A DNA stretch of 64,000 bases from Microbaculum marinum (lineage in GTDB: Bacteria; Pseudomonadota; Alphaproteobacteria; Rhizobiales; Tepidamorphaceae), in assembly GCF_042646165.1 (NCBI RefSeq), contig NZ_JBHRTC010000012.1, one strand, 5' to 3'. Shown piece after piece: positions 62,079 to 64,000 of the stretch. Positions within the stretch are counted from its first letter, which is position 1; the number at the start of each line of letters is the position of its first letter. A program made the translations under genes and the position numbers. Under the pieces are notes generated by a model that saw nothing but the letters and a program-made list of their open reading frames with translations, ran no database searches and was not told where the DNA came from.

Positions 62079-63677
62079 ATGGGCACAGCGACACAGGCGA
62101 GGAACGTAGAGATCCGCGCGACGATGCAGGATCGCTACGCGGAGATCCTGTCCGACGAGGCACTCGCCTTCGTGGCGGACCTGCACCGGAGCTTCGAGGA
62201 GCAGCGCCGCAGGCTTCTGAAGGCGAGGACCGAGCGGCAGCGCCGGTTCGACGCTGGCGAATTGCCCGATTTCCTCGATGAGACCCGCCATATCCGCGAC
62301 AGCGACTGGACGGTCGCGCCGATTCCCGCGGATCTGCTCGACAGGCGCGTGGAGATCACCGGCCCGGTCGACCGCAAGATGGTGATCAACGCCCTGAACT
62401 CCGGCGCCCGGGTGTTCATGGCGGATTTCGAGGACGCCACCTCGCCGACCTGGGACAACCTGGTGGAGGGCCAGATCAACCTGAAGGACCGCTGGGCCGG
62501 CAATATCGACTTCACCGATCCCGACAGCGGCAAGGAGTACAGGCTGAAGTCTGACCCGGCCGTCCTGCTGGTGCGCCCGCGCGGCTGGCATCTGCCGGAA
62601 GACCATGTCCTGGTCGACGGCGAACCGGTGGCCGGCGCCCTGTTCGACTTCGCGCTTTACATGTTCCACAACGCCAGGAACGCCGTCGCGGCCGGATCGG
62701 GCCCCTACTTCTACCTTCCGAAGCTGGAGAGCCATCTCGAGGCGCGGCTGTGGAACGACGTGTTCGTGCAGGCGCAGGAGGCGCTCGGCCTGCCGGTGGG
62801 CACCGCCAAGGCGACGATCCTCATCGAGACGCTGCCGGCCGCCTTCGAGATGGACGAGATCCTCTGGGAACTGAAGGACCACATCGTCGGCCTCAATTGC
62901 GGCCGCTGGGACTACATCTTCTCGTTCATCAAGCGGCTGCGCAACAATCCCGACTACCTGCTGCCGGACCGCGGCCAGGTGGTGATGGGCAAGGCGTTCC
63001 TGCGCGCCTATTCGCTGCTGCTGATCAAGACCTGCCATCGCCGCGGCGCCTTCGCGATGGGTGGCATGGCGGCGCAGATCCCCAACCGCCGGGATCCGGA
63101 GGCCAACGAGATCGCGCTTGGCAAGGTAAAGGCCGACAAGGAGCGCGAGGCCGGCGACGGTCACGACGGAACCTGGGTTGCCCATCCCGACCTTGTGCCG
63201 GTCGCCATGGAGGTGTTCGACCGGCTGATGCCCGGGAAGAACCAGCTCGACAGGTTGCGCGACGATGTCGATTTCGGGCAGGCGCAACTGCTCGAGGTGC
63301 ACGAGGGCACCCGCACGGAGGCCGGCCTGCGCGAGAACATCCGGGTCGGCGTGCAGTACATCGAGGCGTGGCTGCGCGGCCGCGGCGCGGTGCCGCTATA
63401 CAACCTCATGGAGGATGCGGCGACGGCGGAAATCAGCCGCGCGCAGATCTGGCAGCAGCTTCGCCACGGCGCCGCGCTGGAAGACGGGCGAACCGTCACT
63501 CCGGAACTGTTCGTCTCGACGCTGGAGGACGAAATGTCCCGTGTCCGCGAACAGCTTACCCCTGAAGTCTACGACTCAGGCCGTTTCGGTGAGGCGGTCG
63601 AGCTGTTCCGGGACATGTCGATGTCGGAGACGTTCGAGGAGTTCTTGACCTTGCCGGCCTACAAGCTGATCGCGTGA
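62079..63677 (+). CDS. aceB: Malate synthase A
   Basis: A 532-residue malate synthase of the A type, condensing glyoxylate and acetyl-CoA to malate. Landmarks are MADFEDATSPTWDN, LVRPRGWHLPEDH, ILIETLPAAFEMDEIL (Mg/glyoxylate site), GLNCGRWDYIFS and the catalytic Asp in YNLMEDAATAEISR. ATG 62079 follows GAGGAACGTC; the longer reading is unsupported. Isocitrate lyase is not in the window, so glyoxylate may come from the nearby glycolate oxidase. Confidence 0.96.
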   Translation: MGTATQARNVEIRATMQDRYAEILSDEALAFVADLHRSFEEQRRRLLKARTERQRRFDAGELPDFLDETRHIRDSDWTVAPIPADLLDRRVEITGPVDRKMVINALNSGARVFMADFEDATSPTWDNLVEGQINLKDRWAGNIDFTDPDSGKEYRLKSDPAVLLVRPRGWHLPEDHVLVDGEPVAGALFDFALYMFHNARNAVAAGSGPYFYLPKLESHLEARLWNDVFVQAQEALGLPVGTAKATILIETLPAAFEMDEILWELKDHIVGLNCGRWDYIFSFIKRLRNNPDYLLPDRGQVVMGKAFLRAYSLLLIKTCHRRGAFAMGGMAAQIPNRRDPEANEIALGKVKADKEREAGDGHDGTWVAHPDLVPVAMEVFDRLMPGKNQLDRLRDDVDFGQAQLLEVHEGTRTEAGLRENIRVGVQYIEAWLRGRGAVPLYNLMEDAATAEISRAQIWQQLRHGAALEDGRTVTPELFVSTLEDEMSRVREQLTPEVYDSGRFGEAVELFRDMSMSETFEEFLTLPAYKLIA

Positions 63678-63681
63678 GGCC

Positions 63682-63867
63682 TCAGAAGCAGTTGGCGATG
63701 GCGCCGAGGATCCGTTCGACGTAGACGCTCTCGCCGAAACGGGTCCATAGCAGGGCGCTCGCCGCCAGAAGCAACGCGAACACGGCCGCGCCGACGGCGA
63801 CGGGCGTCGACTGGTCGATCCGCGCGTCTTCGCGCTGCTCGGGTGCGGTGTCTCCGGTCCGTGACAT
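63682..63867 (-). CDS. Small single-pass membrane protein, hypothetical
   Basis: A 61-residue protein with a polar, acidic N-terminus and one hydrophobic segment (VAVGAAVFALLLAASALLW, about residues 22-40) followed by RFGESVYVERILGAIANCF. I do not recognise the family. It converges on malate synthase with four bases between stops. No strong ribosome site is visible before ATG 63867, so existence is probable but not certain. Confidence 0.55.
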   Translation of the reverse strand: MSRTGDTAPEQREDARIDQSTPVAVGAAVFALLLAASALLWTRFGESVYVERILGAIANCF

Positions 63868-64000
63868 GGCCGTCGGCGGTCTCTGCGAAAATCCTAGCGT
63901 AGCACATTGCGGCAGATAGTGCTCGTGAAGCCGCCCTGCGAGGTGCCGCAACGCAGACGGCGCGGCCCGCAGCCGCGCCCGTGGATCGGAACTGCGTGCC
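63868..64000. other. Right edge, no feature seen
   Basis: The last 133 bases contain no coding start, terminator or repeat that I can support. Confidence 0.4.

Noticed and set aside
61868..62281. Frame overlapping the malate synthase start
   Set aside because: It is out of frame with aceB, has no family features and ends inside the conserved N-terminus of malate synthase.

Overview
The window is GC-rich chromosomal DNA of an alphaproteobacterium, most likely from the Hyphomicrobiales (Rhizobiales) or a close relative. Supporting signs are strong GC bias at third codon positions, frequent GTG starts, choline-sulfate genes, an agrobacterial-type host-attachment protein, and the palindromic intergenic repeats common in that order. 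No rRNA, tRNA, CRISPR array, integrase, transposase or phage gene was seen. A run of Ns at 37350-37462 shows this is a draft assembly.

Layout. 1-3.3 kb: partial DJ-1/PfpI protein, YrhK-repeat membrane protein, MoaF-like protein and an aldehyde dehydrogenase. 3.3-4.3 kb: repeats and an orphan terminator. 4.3-7.8 kb: TetR regulator divergent from an enoyl-CoA hydratase, then hppD divergent from an Lrp/AsnC regulator. 7.8-8.35 kb: composite repeat. 8.4-11.7 kb: ZIP-like membrane protein, hydroxypyruvate-isomerase-like protein, APC permease and a small secreted protein. 11.9-15.5 kb: zinc alcohol dehydrogenase, a crotonase without the usual glutamates, a CaiB-type CoA-transferase and a GNAT. 15.9-22.5 kb: MliC-like protein, fused phosphotransferase/P-loop kinase, conserved unknown, acetolactate-synthase-like enzyme, MscS channel and TSUP permease. 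22.7-27.0 kb: acyl-CoA synthetase (NDP-forming)/GNAT fusion, universal stress protein and host-attachment protein.

27-30.7 kb is a choline-sulfate module: LysR regulator, ChoX-like binding protein and choline-sulfatase. 30.7-38.5 kb: spermidine-synthase-like protein, acyl-CoA dehydrogenase, small acidic protein, two tandem DMT exporters, a PAS-GGDEF-EAL protein, a gene broken by the assembly gap and a secreted thioredoxin. 38.6-47.1 kb: L,D-transpeptidase, iron alcohol dehydrogenase, serine hydrolase plus cytochrome P460, glycolipid-binding-like protein, L-lactate dehydrogenase and an amidase. 47.5-51.0 kb: a complete TRAP transporter (P-Q-M). 51-52.9 kb: DUF3422 protein and cytochrome c.

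52.9-63.7 kb is dominated by two-carbon metabolism. A LysR gene is divergent from glcD, glcE and glcF (glycolate oxidase), followed by an M24-family protein resembling the DMSP lyase DddP, a small Tat-type protein, a GMC oxidoreductase and malate synthase. Glycolate would be oxidised to glyoxylate and condensed with acetyl-CoA to malate. The most notable points are the DddP-like protein that keeps the six metal ligands but apparently not the catalytic Asp, a paired-inverted-repeat element at two loci 47 kb apart (one splitting glcD from glcE), and an inverted-repeat element that supplies the stop codon of the TetR gene.
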